A stretch of DNA of 64,000 bases from Andrena cerasifolii (GCF_050908995.1 NC_135131.1:10620001-10684000), one strand, 5' to 3'. Positions 24,501-39,500 are shown, numbered from the stretch's first letter. Program-made: numbers and translations. Notes: a model not told the origin generated them from the letters alone.

Positions 24501-27500
24501 ACACGCTGAAGAGCAGGTCATGTTATCAAACATCGGCCCCATCGGGCGCACGAATTGCGGCCGTGCTAGTCATCGGAAATGAAAGTACCAAAAATGTTTT
24601 TAATCTATATGAGTGTAGTTATCGCCCGTAGCAGATGTAACCAAGTCCGGGCATTGTTACCGAAATCGCAGCTGTTTAAAAATTTATATTTTATTTTTTC
24701 GACTTTTCTTGAACTAAAACAAGGCGTGGGAGGGTTGTGTTGAAACTATTGATATAATTCTGCTACGGGCAATAGGTACACATTCACTTTGATTGTGTGT
24801 AAAATTTTAGCTCAATCGGTCCAGTAGTTCTTGAGAAAAATGTGCGCCCGATCGCGTTTAAAGTTTTTCATGCAGTTACGACCTATACGACTGAAGTTAC
24901 GGTAGATAACGATTAATTTCTGTAACTGTCCCCTAATCTGCTATACCAGGACCATAGAGGAAACCTTCCTCAGCTTAAAAAAAATCATATTGGGCAGCTC
25001 TCTCTTCTCTGCTGGCAGGCAGAGCTCTTTAGATACAAGGGTTGAAGGAACGATTACGTACCACGCTGCGGCCTTAAGCCCCTATAACTCTGGGAATTTT
25101 ACGAATTTCACCTTAATATTATATTGATATATTGTCGTAACCCCAAACTATTATAAAATCCAAAAAAAAAATCGAATCTTTGGGCGTAAAATAAATTCCC
25201 CCTTAAATCTGTCACTGACCACTCAAAAGACCGGCAAACACTTCGGAACCCCAAACAAACCACTCTACTCCAAATTAATCAATCTTTAGCACCGTAAAAA
25301 ATTCTCAGGGTGTCTTTCGCTCCCCCAGTGTAGTAACTCCACTGAACCCCAGTCCCCAAACTGTCCAGTGACGCAACTCGAGCAAACGACTTCGCTTGTA
25401 CATACACTGCGATCGGTGATTTACGTCGCTTGGAAGCGGCAGGTATCGAATTGAATTGGAGCTCCAAAGTGGCCAGCTCGAAATGTCAACGTGGCGTTAA
25501 AGGTGGTTAAAAGGTGGTCCGGCGATCGTATCTCGGTAGCAGGATTTATAATCCTCAAGGTGCAAGTTGTACTTTCTATTCTTTCGATGATGAATCGCAA
25601 CCGCCATCTCAACCGTGCCGCGCTGAAAATTTATGCCCGTTGGATACGCGGCTTCTAAGTGTCCACGGCGTCAGCCCCGGCACAGTGGTTATCTCCGGCC
25701 ACGCCGCGAAAATGCGATCCACCTTTGTCGACAGATTATATTCCCCTTCAACAAGGGACGTCCATTATGCCAGCCCGGTGGCTGTCACGCCGATCCCGCG
25801 CTCCCGCTGAAAATTTCGCCCATAAAACTCGAATACCCGCCTCGCTAATTAAAGATGACTAACGACCCCCGCGGCTGTTTCGTTCCGTTGCGAAAGGCAA
25901 CCCACGCGTTTCGCGCCGCGGAAACGAAACTCTCCTATTCATTAATTTCAACCGACTCCGCGCAGGAAATTGTGCGGTGCAATGCACGAGATCTCCAGTT
26001 TCTAATCTTGCAAGCGGAAAGTTTGCTTTGGCCCGTTGCTGGCTTGGAATTTGCTTCCCTCTATTCTAGTGAATCGAACATTTTTATAGAAGTATTTCTG
26101 AGATTATGAGTTTGCAGTGGAGGTAGGGAGGAGGGATCACTAATTCCTAAATCGAGTTCTCATATTCATTGATTCTTTAGTTAATTTTCGAAGTGGCGAA
26201 TTTGTAATATATTATGGGATGTGTTCTTGTTTTTCTTACACCAGTTGTCTACAAAGGAGCTACTAGGTCCTAGTGGCGTTCAGATTCACACCCTGGAGAT
26301 TAATAATTGTAGAATATTAATGTGAATGTAAGCGAAGGTGTAAGCGGAAGCCATCCAAAGCCGAAAGGCAAGGATAATAAATAAATATTAGAAGAAAATA
26401 CAATATGGTTTTTCGTCCGATTTGCCATCCACTGATTAAATTAGAGGATGGTCGAAGCCTCCACCGATCGAAGATTCTCGAGCCACAATTGAATTAGTAC
26501 CGCAGTCAGTTGCCACAGAAGATGACTGATGATCGAAGGTACCCAGCGCTACCTTTTCGACGGTCGAAATTAACTAGGAACGCATCGGGCCCATTTGCAT
26601 AATATTTAATGCTCGCGACAGATCCCGCTGGCTTACAAGATCGATCATCCCACGGAACACAGCCGCCGCTGTTTCGAGGATCCTTACCTCCTTTAATCCT
26701 GCTCGCGTCGTAGCTAACCTCGCTCCTCTCTTTTTCTTCACCGAAACCATGCTCGGACAAAGTGATACACCCACGCGGGCTGTCGACCTTTGTCCCTTTT
26801 TTCTGCCCTTTTTTTCAAACGAATGTCAGACCTATGCTGTGTAATAAATACCAGGCCCTTATACACGGTGTATCGCGAGCCCTGCGTCATTCTTCTTCCC
26901 CCCAGAAATCTTCATAATTGAAGACTGTTCTTTGAAGAAAATCCAGAAAATCTTATTTAGGTCCCACTTGCGTTTTAGATGATCTCGTCTCTAGAATCAC
27001 TCTGTTTGAATTTGTGCTACTTAAGGGGACGTTTCTAATGGAAGAATATCTTTAGAAAAGGAATCTAATTTAGTAAGCGAAGGATAGGAAGAAAGCTACT
27101 TCCTTAAATTTCACTTTATGAAACTTGAAACTCTCGTTTCAACGAAAATCGAAAGTTGGTTCCATCCAGTTCACCCTGTATAGAAGAGAAGCCGGAGGTA
27201 AAATGCTTACCGTGCTCATCAGGACCAAAATGTAGCCGAACAAACCCTTGCCATGGTACTTCACCATCTTGGCATCGGCCACCACCATGATCTCGATGAA
27301 ATATTCACGTGGCAGGGCTCGGCGTGGTCTCCAAGTCACGAAGGGATCCGATTCCATTTCCGAGTCCTGGCTGTACTCCTCGCTTGGCTCATTTCGTCTC
27401 CTCTCTACGGAGTAGTATCTGTAATTTTCAAGCGGTGTGCCGTTTTTTAGCCCTTTGCAATCTAGGAGTAGGGCTACATCATTGGGTGTCTAAATTGCTG

Positions 27501-30500
27501 TTTTTTTTACGAGTACAAGACTTTTTAAAAAGGGGCAACAAGCTGGACGAATTCTATTCTAGGTTGAAACAAGACCTTCTAAATGGCACTATTTACAATC
27601 TTCTAAAATCAACGATTAAAACTAATTCGAAAATAACGTTGGAACTTCAGAGGGACTTAGTAAAATGATTCTATTTTTAATAGTGTAATTTATCCGTGCA
27701 GCAAGAACTTAGGTGATGCAATTACTTTGGCGATAGTTGTTACATTCTCGAGTGCAACTATTTACGATGACTTGCGCCCTGGACTAAAGTCTAACGCATG
27801 GCAATAGGCTAATTGCGAGCCTGATGGTGCTACGATTCGAGGTTTCAAACGAATCTTGATTAAATCTTAACTCGATCTTAACCACAGATCTCGAGGCGTG
27901 TAACTTTCAGTGATATATGAGCTAGAAGACATTTACTTAGGGGGGATCTTACAATCTTGTTAGCTCCCAGTTGTCAGATGAGTAACTATGAATTTATACA
28001 TTAAAATGGAAATTGAGCGAGGTGGCGCATGATTTATCTGGCAGTTGGCTACTAAATGTAAAATAATCAAATAATCACTGAAGTGACTTGGAGACAAACA
28101 GAAGACAAATCATGCCTGAATACAAAGAGATTCCATTTTTTATTTTCAATAAAAGAATTTTTAACGCCAACTACGTATCTTTTCATTGTACTGATTTTCT
28201 TACCATTTTGTTAATTTGACATCCAGGGACAAATTGAGTTGGGAATCTGAGGGGCGGATCAGGGTTGATCAGACGAAGATTTAGAATAAACGAATTACGT
28301 TTCAACTCCAATCCCAAGAATCCAGCTTTTACGCAGAATGAAACATGCCGCGATTTTTATCGCCAATTAAGTAGGAAGATATGTATCACCTCTCGTATCT
28401 GTCGTCGTTTCGTAAAAAAGTTCGATGCCTTTCCCCCTGCCCCACGAACTGCTGGTACTCCTCCTCGTCGCTCTGCGAGCTGTCCACGAACGTTTTCTCC
28501 GTCAGAGATCTGCGCTCGCGGGACCGGCCACCGACGTAAATTTTAATGCCGGACGTGTCGTCTGAAATGGGAGTTGGCGTGTCGTCATCTGCAAAAAAAA
28601 AGAAGAAGAAGGTAGAAAAAAACATGGCTCGATTAAACGTTATCCAATGGTCGCATAAGAATATTCTTGGAATAGCCTCGACACTTTGCAATTTATCGTG
28701 GCCCCCTTTGATTTAACGATATTGCATAGTTGTCCCCTGATTGCAGGCTGTACATCTTCAAAAGAATTTTATACCGGAATAAGGTCCTTAAATTACGTAA
28801 GGGTAACTTTGGCGATTTCTTACCCCCTCCCTACCCCAATGTAAGAATTCCTAAGATTTCATATTGCAGCCCCTTCTTACGTAATACTTTTTAAAATTAA
28901 AATTAAATTTCTTCAGTTATTAAAATTCTTTTAAAGGTTTACATAATTCATCGAACTCGGTTTCGGGAAATTTAAACTCAAACTACTTTTCCGGAACATT
29001 AATCATAGAATTTGTAATTATTGAAAATTAGGTTAAAAAAATATTACGTAAAACGCTACCTGACTGTCCCCAAAAGTCTTACGTAATTTAAGGACGACCC
29101 CTAAGTCCAGGTGACTATATAGCGAATATTCAATCCAGTGATTTTCATTTTTCAAATTATAATACGTAAAGGATGACAAAAATTGATAGAGATAGGTTTG
29201 GAGACCTAGTAGCTTAAATTATTTGCCCGATCTTTCGATGAATTTCAGCGAGGGATCGTCGAGAAGCTGCAATGAAGTCATCTATACGAACAGACGTTCT
29301 GCTCGATCTGTCTGAAAAGTGACTTCCGTCGTCTCACGGACGTAAATCATTAATCATTTCCAAGCAAGTAGAAATTCTCGTTCGAGCTGATCGAGTGAAA
29401 ACACCGGAGTCAGGGATCTACTTTTTCTGAAGCTCGATGCGATAAATCGAAGAGTGTCTGACAATGCTCACAGTGTAGCGCAGACTGCCTCCACTTTTAT
29501 CACGGAATATAGAGGATGGTTCTAACTGAACAGTTTCAGTGGCGTTGGCGTGTTTTGACGACGAAGGATTTTCCATCCTGGTTTTGGTGTTTTTTTTACG
29601 TTAATATTTTTTTTAGAAGTATCGAACGTATCGATGGGGGTCCCCGAATGTCACTTTGAGAATAATCGAAGCACGGAGTTCGTTTTAACTCTTATACGAA
29701 ATTTGTTAAGTTACTTGGATAAGTAAATTTTGATGAAATTGACCTAATGTCATATATTTACAAGAAACGAGCATACAAAAATGAATCTCAGTTCATTTAA
29801 TTATCACGATTTAATAATTTAAGAATTTGTTAAATTTCAACATTGAAGAAAGTAAAAACGAAATTATTTATTATTGACGATTATTAGTTATTTATAGATA
29901 CGAAGGAGTTTCAGTTCGAGTAATACATTAGTAAAATAGTAAAAATGGGTCAAATATGGAAAAGATATTTTAAAATAAACTTCTAGCGCGATTTCTAATT
30001 ATTACTAATAGTAATAATATTTCAAAAAGGAGGCAATAAACAAATTTTCAGTCCATTTTTTTTAAAACGTCCCCCTTGATCCGGCCATGCTCAAAGTTAA
30101 TCAGATAATAGTTATCTCCGAGATACAAGCAGGAAAATCAGTGCAACATGAAAGGTTTAATTCCTAATTTTCTGAAAGTCTAAACAGTGTTGGGTCTCTA
30201 AAATTTAAAAAAACTGAGAACTCAGAATGTTCAGTTCCAGAATTTTCGACTACCCGCAAACTTCTGGAAATATTTATCACCTACGAAACATCTGAAAAAT
30301 ATCGACCACTCGCGGGATGTGAAAAATTTCGAAAAAGTTGGTATACAGTGCGATGTAGATGCAGCAAGTAAGGCTAGAAAGTCCTGATACGCTGTAAGCC
30401 TTGATGTGTCTCAAGCCTTGGAGCGCTCGACACTGATTTCCTGTTACCTCGTTTCATCGATGGCTACGCGTTACCCTTTTTACGAGACACGGTCTTTTTT

Positions 30501-33500
30501 GCCATTTGCACTGTGTCAATCTGCGTACAACTTCCACCTAGCTGCACTCGCGCGCGCCCATAGCTGGGATTCCAGCGAGCCGGGATTTTTCCGCCTTGGT
30601 TGGCTCGAAACAAGAATGGCGGAGGACAAAAATGCCTTTGTGCCAGGAGGCTCGGACGGGGCCCAGTTGGGAACGAGGGAAAACAACGCGCAACTGTTCC
30701 CGATATAGCCACGAGTATCGCCGCGGAATCGAGGCAATGATCATGCGCGTCTAATTGAATGCGCAGTTGACACTTTGAGAGAAATCGATACGTCCTGACG
30801 GCGCCCGCGATTCATCTTGATGTCCTTCGCGCCTTTCATGCCGCGGCTATCCGATCTTCGGGACGTGCGATCGATTTTCCTCCCGTGTCCAGCGCGGTGC
30901 TGGCCTCAACGCGCCTCCAATCGCTTGCTGCACACTGTGTTGACGTTGTTGGCTATCCGGCGTCTATCTTGTAAATAAATGACGCGCGAGAGAAACGGAC
31001 GGAGAAGAAGGGTTGCAAGGGTCCTGGCTGCCTTTGGAGTTTTAACACTTTGGATGTTAGGACAGTTTTAGTACACGTACTTGGTGTGTTTGGCATAAAT
31101 AGTAAGAAGAACGGAAGCATAGGTAAATAGTGTTTGATGGTTTTGATTAGGGGTAGGTTTGGAGCTAAGTTTTAAATTCTCGAAACTTGAATAAGTAACT
31201 TCCTTGGGTTTCGAGATGTTTCGAGGTTTCGATGGTTTAAGAAATTCGTCCCTAGTTTTGATAGTTTTGGGAAGTTTTAGAGTATAGATAGTTTTGATGT
31301 TCCTAGTAATCTTGAAGATTTTGATAGTTCCAATATGACTGATAGATCTATTTAATTATTTCGATTGGTTTTATAGTCAAATACGTTTAATAGAAGTCAT
31401 AGATTTGACCATTCAAGTAATCTTAATTGTCTCCACAGTCCAGATAATTTTTATACTCTGTTTAGTCTAGGGCTGTTGCGAATATTCGAATATTGAGATA
31501 TTTGAATATAGAAATATTTGAATATTGAAATATTTGAATATTGAAATATTTGAATATTGAAATATTTGAATATTGAAATATTTGAATATTGAAATATTTG
31601 AATATTGAAATATTTGAATATTGAAATATTTGAGTATTGAAATATTTGAGTATTGAAATATTTTAATATTGAAATATTTGAATATTGAAATATTTGAATA
31701 TTGAAATATTTGAATATTGAAATATTTGAATATTTAAATATTTGAATATTGAAATATTTGAGTATTGAAATATTTGAATATTGAAATATTTGAATATTGA
31801 AATATTTGAATATTGAAATATTTGAATATTGAAATATTTGAATATTGAAATACTTGAATATTGAAATATTTGAATATTGAAATATTTGAATATTGAAATA
31901 TTTGAATATTGAAATATTTGAATATTGAAATATTTGAATATTGAAATATTTGAATATTGAAATATTTGAATATTTGAGTATTGAAATATTTGAGTATTGA
32001 AATATTTGAGTATTGAAATATTTGAGTATTGAAATATTTGAATATTGAAATATTTGAATATTGAAATATTTGAATATTGAAATATTTGAATATTGAAATA
32101 TTTGAATATTGAAATATTTGAATATTGAAATATTTGAATATTGAAATATTTGAATATTGAAATATTTGAATATTGAAATATTTGAATATTGAAATATTTG
32201 AATATTGAAATATTTTAATATTGAAATATTTGAATATTGAAATACTTGAATATTGAAATATTTGAATATTCGAATTATTCAAAGTATTCATAGCATTCAA
32301 ATGATTTGAGTTATTCGAATCATTCAAATTATTCGAATAGTTCGACCATTCGAATATTTACAGCTCCAGTTTAGTCCTAATAGTTCTTCTAATCTTGAAA
32401 CCTATATACATTCTTTCACATTTACCAATTTATTACTACCAACTGTCTCGAGACATTCCTCTATTTCCCCACATTTTCCACTCTCCACTCTCCGTCCAGG
32501 ACCTCAGCGCGCGCGAGTCGCTCGAAAATTTCGCAAGGGCAGCGCATGGAATGGCAAGTCGCTGATCTCACGCGTGCCAATGAATCACGGCTGAACGGTT
32601 GCTTAATGATTTCGTTAAATCGATTAGCCCGCATCGATTAAGCATCGGCCCGATCGGTGCACGTGTGCGTGCACGCTTGATGGATCTCCGCGGCGAGATT
32701 TCGATGCCGATAAACGGTAGTGTCTGCAACTAGTAACCATGAAACGCGAACCGTTCGATGCCTGACAGCTTCATACGTTTTATTTGCAAACGAAGCCCCT
32801 TTGCGCTCGGATCTCACGAGGCGCGGGCAACAAAATGAAAAATACCCCCGCGTGGCTGGCGATGCTAGTAGCAACATTATCGAGCAGCCTCTGCTAAACG
32901 GAGATGAATCGCGTGATAAGCGAAGGTGAAGACAATCGCGCGTAATGAAGTCCCCGAGCATTATATAAAATTAGACTCGTTATCGTCCCAACGAAACCGA
33001 TATCCCGTCGAGTAAAGAAGCCGGGCCTATAATTTGCAGGGGGTGGAATACGGCACGGTATGGAGGAACGTGAACGGAATTACAATGCAATAATATCACC
33101 GAGAGACAACTACTCGTCCGCCATCCGTTACGCGTGCCTGGACCCCAAGGATCGCGCTCCTAAACGAACAAAAAAGCACGGTTGCGCCCTGCGCGCATTG
33201 CGGTAGGTCCCCGATGGAATGCAGCTTCGTGCAATCGTAACGATAGCTTTATTACTCGCTGTAATTGCCATTATTACGCTCGCAGGTATTGCCGAGATAT
33301 TGTTTCACGGCCACGGTTTGGCGAATCCCGCGATTTCTGGTACGCGGCTGAAGAATAATTCGAGTTGCCATTAGCGTTGCATTACAGATGCGTCATTAGA
33401 AGTTCCTACGTCTGACAGTCTTGTGGGAATGATGCTTTAATCACTTGATGGGTCTGACTAATTGTCAGCGCCGTCCGGACCCACTGCTCGTGATTGCATT

Positions 33501-36500
33501 GCTATTGAAACGTTCCTAAGGCTTCGAATAGCTCGTTGATTGGAAGAATCAGCTGCTTCGCTAATGATGTCATTTTTGTCGCGCCGATCGTGTTAGCTTT
33601 TTGTACGGAAAAGGTTGAGATGTAATACCCCCGGAATTGCACCCGTAAATCACTTCCCCTTTCCTAATCGTAACGGGGGTTACTAGTTGTCGTTTACTAT
33701 ACTTTTATTAGGAACTTTTCACGACGAAACGGCTCGCAATAACGCTCTGCGGCGCGGAAGCTCTGATTTTTGCGTAACGGCGAAGCCTCGCCAGGATCGA
33801 GTGGCGCGGACAAACCAGCACACTTAAATAATTTGTACACTTATATTATAGGTATGTACCTACATCTGGGGGGTAAAAAGTGCTGATGCGGAAAACTGTA
33901 ATTAGGGAATCAGGAAACAGCAATAAGGAGAATAAGAAAAATAAGTAATTCATAATGGCAATGAGGAATAATAAGATAACAGTAGTACAAGTATTACGCT
34001 ATTTAAGAATTCTGCTTTCCGTGAACTATCCTGTATAATGTGTACGAATACTTTGCAAGCTTTTCTCAGAAGAAGTTCCACGTAGTACAATAATTTTCCT
34101 CCTGTCGACGGAGGTATGGAGATTACTCAGCTCCATTAGCGATTAAAATTCCTTACTATTTCGAGCACTCGGTACAAAGGAGCGAGATCGATCTCGTGTG
34201 CCCGCGCAAGCTATTGGAAAAGGCATAAAAAGGATCTAACGCGATCGACCGAGAGCACTTGCGTTCCACCGGCAACCCGACGGCATAAGACGAAATTGTG
34301 CTCATTTCAGATGTGTCCAGATAGGGGCGCATGAAAGGCGAAGCATCGGGTACATTTTGACAGGACAGACCGCGCCGAGATCTCGGTAGCCGTGTTTCTG
34401 TGATCTACTCGTGTCCCAGTCTCTTCCGACGTCGCGCCTTTTAACGATCCTTCCCGTCTGGCCCATTAGGGCGCGGCTTTTGTCATTCTAATTTCAGGTG
34501 TGCATTCCTCCAGCGGGTACCCACTGCTTTTTCGTATGGCTGAGTTATTCTACTTGTGCTGGGCGCGCCCGTTACGCGGTGCATACAGAGGAGCCATAAA
34601 ATCACGGTACACTTTCGAGTAAAGTAGATTGTACCAGTGCTTTTAACGAGTTCGGTGGTCTAGAAGTCTTGACTCTAGAGGACTGCATTAGTGCAGGAAT
34701 TTTGTGAAAGGATTTAAGGTGTTAAAGGTATTACATCATAAATGGAGTTACTTAAATTATTTTTTACTCGCTCTTTATCTTCAAGTTGCTGAAACACAAA
34801 TAACTTTTGTGTTTCTGCTATGCCGATTAGGGTGGTACAACCCGAGTTTCACCCGGATATGTATAAATAGGATCGAGGGTTTTCTGATGCGGTAAATCGC
34901 CTCTGAAAATTATGCATTATGTTCTATTAAATAATCGACGAAACGCGATAACTTTAAGAGCTGCCTCCACCCCATCAGAGTAAATTGAGTGTTTGTTGCT
35001 TTTATTATTGCTCCTACCCTTAGTTTTTAGCTTTAGTATCAGGTTTAATTTAGTTTAGTTTAACTTGAGCTCAGTTTCAGTTCAGTTTCAGTTTATTTTT
35101 TTCTTCTATCTTTTCTTTTATAGCTGGGCCTCGCCATTTCGCCATCCTGTATCTGAATGGGTGTAATAAAGACGGAAAATAAAATTTCCGCAGAAAAAGA
35201 TGTTCTGCATTCACACACAGCTTCATTAAAATTAGAATTACCAGATTAGGAACATTTCCCTGTCAAGCAGACAGTACACTTCATCCCAGCTTTGCCTACA
35301 TCATTCCACTCCACTACGGAGTCCTAAGTCGCAACTGACCCGAGTCAGATGGGAACGGTGGAGAAAAATCGGGATCCAACCGACGATTATCTATGTCAGC
35401 GACGCCCACGCGTCCCACCGTTAGACTACCCCCGGAACAGAAAGCGTACGTCGGGCAGCGGAGATAATGGCGGTCGCGGGTTGCGTTCAGCTTATTTGTC
35501 GCCCGTGCGTGACTCAGTTGCCCGCTTGTTGCTTCCCTTTTGCAGATCGAGGAGCCTCCGCTGCCGCCGCGCGCTGCCTTTTATCCGCGTTTATTGTCAC
35601 GCGTTCTACCAGCGGCTCTAGCGTTGCTCAGCCACTACACATTCGTGGAAACCGGGGAATAAATCGTGGCCCGACGTAATCGCGATCGTCCACGGTATTC
35701 CGGTTCAAGGAACCGGCGCGGCGGGAGGATTTAATTGACGCTGGGCGCGGAATTCCGCGTCTAGTCGGCGGGCAGCGGCGGAAAAACGCCGACAATCAGC
35801 GAACGCGGTGCTCCTGGCATCGGCGTCCGTGGGGGCTGTTCACCAATGCAGGAACAGTCGCTTATGTTTAACAACTAATCTTCATTAAGTTTATACTAAA
35901 AAGTGAATATTTTTAAATTTCAATTTTGTTTTATTATTACTATATTTTTTATATAACGGTGCCAGCGCCAGGATCCTGGCGCCAGAGTTGGGCTTTAACT
36001 ATTTAGTTTTAGAAATTATTTAAATAACGGATCAAATAAAAGTTACTTTAGCTTCAAATTATTTGGTAATTAAAGTTAATTTTTTTGTTCGGTGAGCGTT
36101 TCAACTTCAGCGTCGAATGAATTTTTTAACTTTAACTTTTTAACTTTTTAACTTTTCAACTTTTCAACTTTTCAACTTTTCAACTTTTCAACTTTTCAAC
36201 TTTTCAACTTTTCAACTTTTCAACTTTTCAACTTTTCAACTTTTCAACTTTTCAACTTTTCAACTTTTCAACTTTTCAACTTTTCAACTTTTCAACTTTT
36301 CAACTTTTCAACTTTTCAACTTTTCAACTTTTCAACTTTTCAACTTTTCAACTTTTCAACTTTTCAACTTTTCATCTTTTCAACTTTTCAACTTTTCAAC
36401 TTTTCAACTTTTCAACTTTTCAACTTTTCAACTTTTCAACTTTTCAACTTTTCAACTTTTCAACTTTCAACCTTCAACCTTCAACCTTCAACTTTTCAAC

Positions 36501-39500
36501 TTTTCAACTTTTCAACTTTTCAACTTTCAACTTTCAACCTTCAACCTTCAACTTTTCAACTTTTCAACTTTTCAACTTTCAACTTTCAACTTTCAACTTT
36601 CAACTTTCAACTTTCAACTTTCAACTTTCAACTTTCAACTTTCAACTTTCAACTTTCAACTTTCAACTTTTCAACTTTCATAACATCGATCTATCGGATT
36701 CATAGTCTTTTAGTCCTTTAGTATCGACCCTTAACATTAACTTTATTCGACGTTGAATAATTTTCTGCCGCACCGTCTCAGTCGACCGCAATATTCTTTC
36801 CGAATACTAGGTATCGATCGTTTTCCGGATTCTTGAGCACGGTACTGCGAATCGAATTGACTCAACTCCGAGCATCGCGATGTTAATCGCTCCTCGTAGG
36901 AAACTTCCAGATCACCTTGGTTTCGATTTACGATCTACGATCGCTGGACGGGTGGAAGCATTTCTGGTTGCCGGATTGTCAGGGGCGGCGGGGATCGCGG
37001 CGCGAGGAGGCACGGGAATGAGTTATGACGAGGGGGGAGAAAGTTTCCGCGCGGGACTCTTTATTTTTCCGTGTTTGTTTGAATACGACTGTCCCTGCGA
37101 GACGAGAGTGTTGGCACGTGCAAAGGGACGAGTGATTAATTAAAGGGAGGGTAGAGACGTACCGCGGAACGTCGGAACTCGGAGTGAATGATCGTGAGAG
37201 CGGTACGGTGGTTTCTTGCCCAAAGGACGGGAAAAAGGGCCGAGGCTTTTGTCACGGATCGTACATCATGCACGGAGCTGTGTTTAGACGTTGCTCACGC
37301 TGCGATTGCGGCGTCTGGTTGGATAGTTTTGTCAGATACTTTTGACGCGGGGTGAGTTATGGGGTTGTTTTCAGGGTGATTGACGTTGGGGCGTTAGAAC
37401 CTCTTGATGTATCGCGCGGATAGGAATAGAGGAATGTCGGTGGGATTGTAAATGCAATAGCGATATCGCATTCTGTTAATCCTTTAACTACGTACCAAGA
37501 GATTGAACCTGGAGAACTGAAACTACAGCTTCTTTTAATACGCCCACGTTTAGAATTGACCGAAAGATGGTGGAATCCCATGGCGAGAGGACGAGTTCAG
37601 AGGCAAGCGGCTCGTTTCATACGGGCACGCTGATTTATTCGTAGATTTTAACCAATCGCTATAGGGGTTCCTCGCATATAAACCTGCCTCGCCGTGAAAT
37701 TTATTAAGCTTGCCTCGTCCCTTGGCTTCCACCATTCGACGCTACAATGCAGAACGTACTCGAAACGACTTCTGTCATAATCGATCCTGACTAGGGCGGA
37801 GCGATACTGTATAGACGAAAATTTAAATTTGAATTTTCAGCTGGCCTGGGTGCGGGATAGTTGCAACTGCAAATTCAAATTTAAATTTTCGCCTATATAG
37901 TATCGCTCCGCCCTAATCCTGACGACTCGTGCAAAATGAAAAGCTTTCGAATGGGATATTCCCAGGGATATTTGATTCTCGCGAATGGAAAACATCCCCA
38001 CGTGTGCAACCCGTAAGCAGAATGAAGGTTAAACTTTCAAGATGCGGTGCTAACCCCTTAATACCCACTGCGAACAGTCTCAAAATTTCACCTGCGTAAT
38101 ATTACGTTCGATAGAATAAAAAATACCTAAATGCATCTTTCGAAAAGTAGTGTATCATCCCAGTTTCTAAATGTTTATGTAGTAAAATAGGAACGTAAAG
38201 AAGGTAATAACTTTGAACCTTTTTTTAAATTTAGTGTGCCATTAAGGGGTTGAAACAAATGGACAAAAAATTAACTTACACCAATTCTGCATCAAACATT
38301 TCCATAGGTAGATAATACTTACAGTTTAAGTAATAAAAAAGTGGGCATTTATTCTAAATACAACTAAGTATTGGAGTTGAAATAAACTGTCTAATGATTT
38401 ATTCTAACACTTACTTTGTGGATGCTATCTTGCGGTTGCAAGAGAGTGTTAAGCATACTTTGTTAATTACATACAAGATCGTTATAATTGAAAATATATC
38501 CAGAGGTAAAGTATGTTACACGGACTTAATCTCGACATGCAATGAAATTGCACGTTGTTTTGAGGAAACGAGGAATTTCATAAGCTCCTTACGCCCCTCC
38601 ATTTGGTTGCTGCGCCGCGAGTCTCTCCGCGCGGCGAACACCTAAAAATTACGGATGATACGAACTTTCACCCGAAATTACAGCGTGCAATGTAGCTTTC
38701 CAGCAATTATCGAGCATTTTGTTCCCCGGAATACGAGAGTAACACACGCGCACCTGCAATTTGTACGATCAAAAGTTGCGCGATTTCCGTATTAAACGCG
38801 GCGATAAAAGTTAAGGACGCGGTATTACGAAACGCCTGTCGGGGCCCTCGGTGTCTTTGCGAATTATCGATTCGTTTGTTGGTTAATCTCGAGTCACGTT
38901 GCACGTAGGTGTACAAGGAACTCGACTCAGCGATATTTTATCACCTATTTGGCGCGCTGTCGTTAATAACACGGAAACGGTGATTCTAATAACACCCTTC
39001 GCGCCACTATTTCGTATTGCAATCGCGGCGCGAACGCACCGATGAATTTCTAAATCGTTCTATTAGCGTCAGTAGTTGTGCTTAACGTGGCAGTCGAGGG
39101 CTGCAATTATCGCGATAACGTAAGTTTCTAATGAACCTGTTACCGCAAGCAGTGACTCAATCTATCCTTGCAGAATTCTGCATTTAGTTTGCTGGAACTT
39201 TCTCTAGTATGGAACAGCAAGTTGAACACGATTCTTATGGAGAATATTGCTACGCTTTACAGAGCCAGTAAAAGAGTGTCATTGTGTTAGTATCACTGGT
39301 TCACGCTGGGGAATTCTAGTTTCTCCTCCACAAATCGTTTTTCAAGGTTTATTTTCGCCGTTACTAGAGATGGGCAAAATTTTTATTCAAATACAAATTT
39401 CGAAAGTGAATGAAAGTTGGAAAAATTATTCTCGGCGGCTCGATCGCGCGTCAGAAAATTATTCGACTTTGAGTAGAGTAAAAGTTGAAAAATTGATTCA

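Larger units (their letters stand above)
13952..27210 (-). other. AdamTS-A intron, 13.3 kb
   Basis: Splits the protease domain between MST and VSR. Contents recognised: 23-bp minisatellite (14,149-14,545), dispersed repeat (16,255-16,510), hAT-like MITE (17,482-17,659), palindromic element with satellite (18,351-19,239), inverted-end repeat fragment (21,598-21,735), hAT-like fragment (24,165-24,345) and inverted-repeat element (24,620-24,774). GC-rich stretches near 14.8-15.9 kb and 25.4-26.0 kb carry no supportable gene. 19,250-21,590 and 26,000-27,200 show nothing I can name. Confidence 0.8.

Noticed and set aside
31734..32327. 197-codon minus-strand frame with repeating Phe-Gln-Tyr-Ser pattern
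   Set aside because: Produced by the 16-bp tandem array; three units equal 16 codons, so any stop-free phase stays open.
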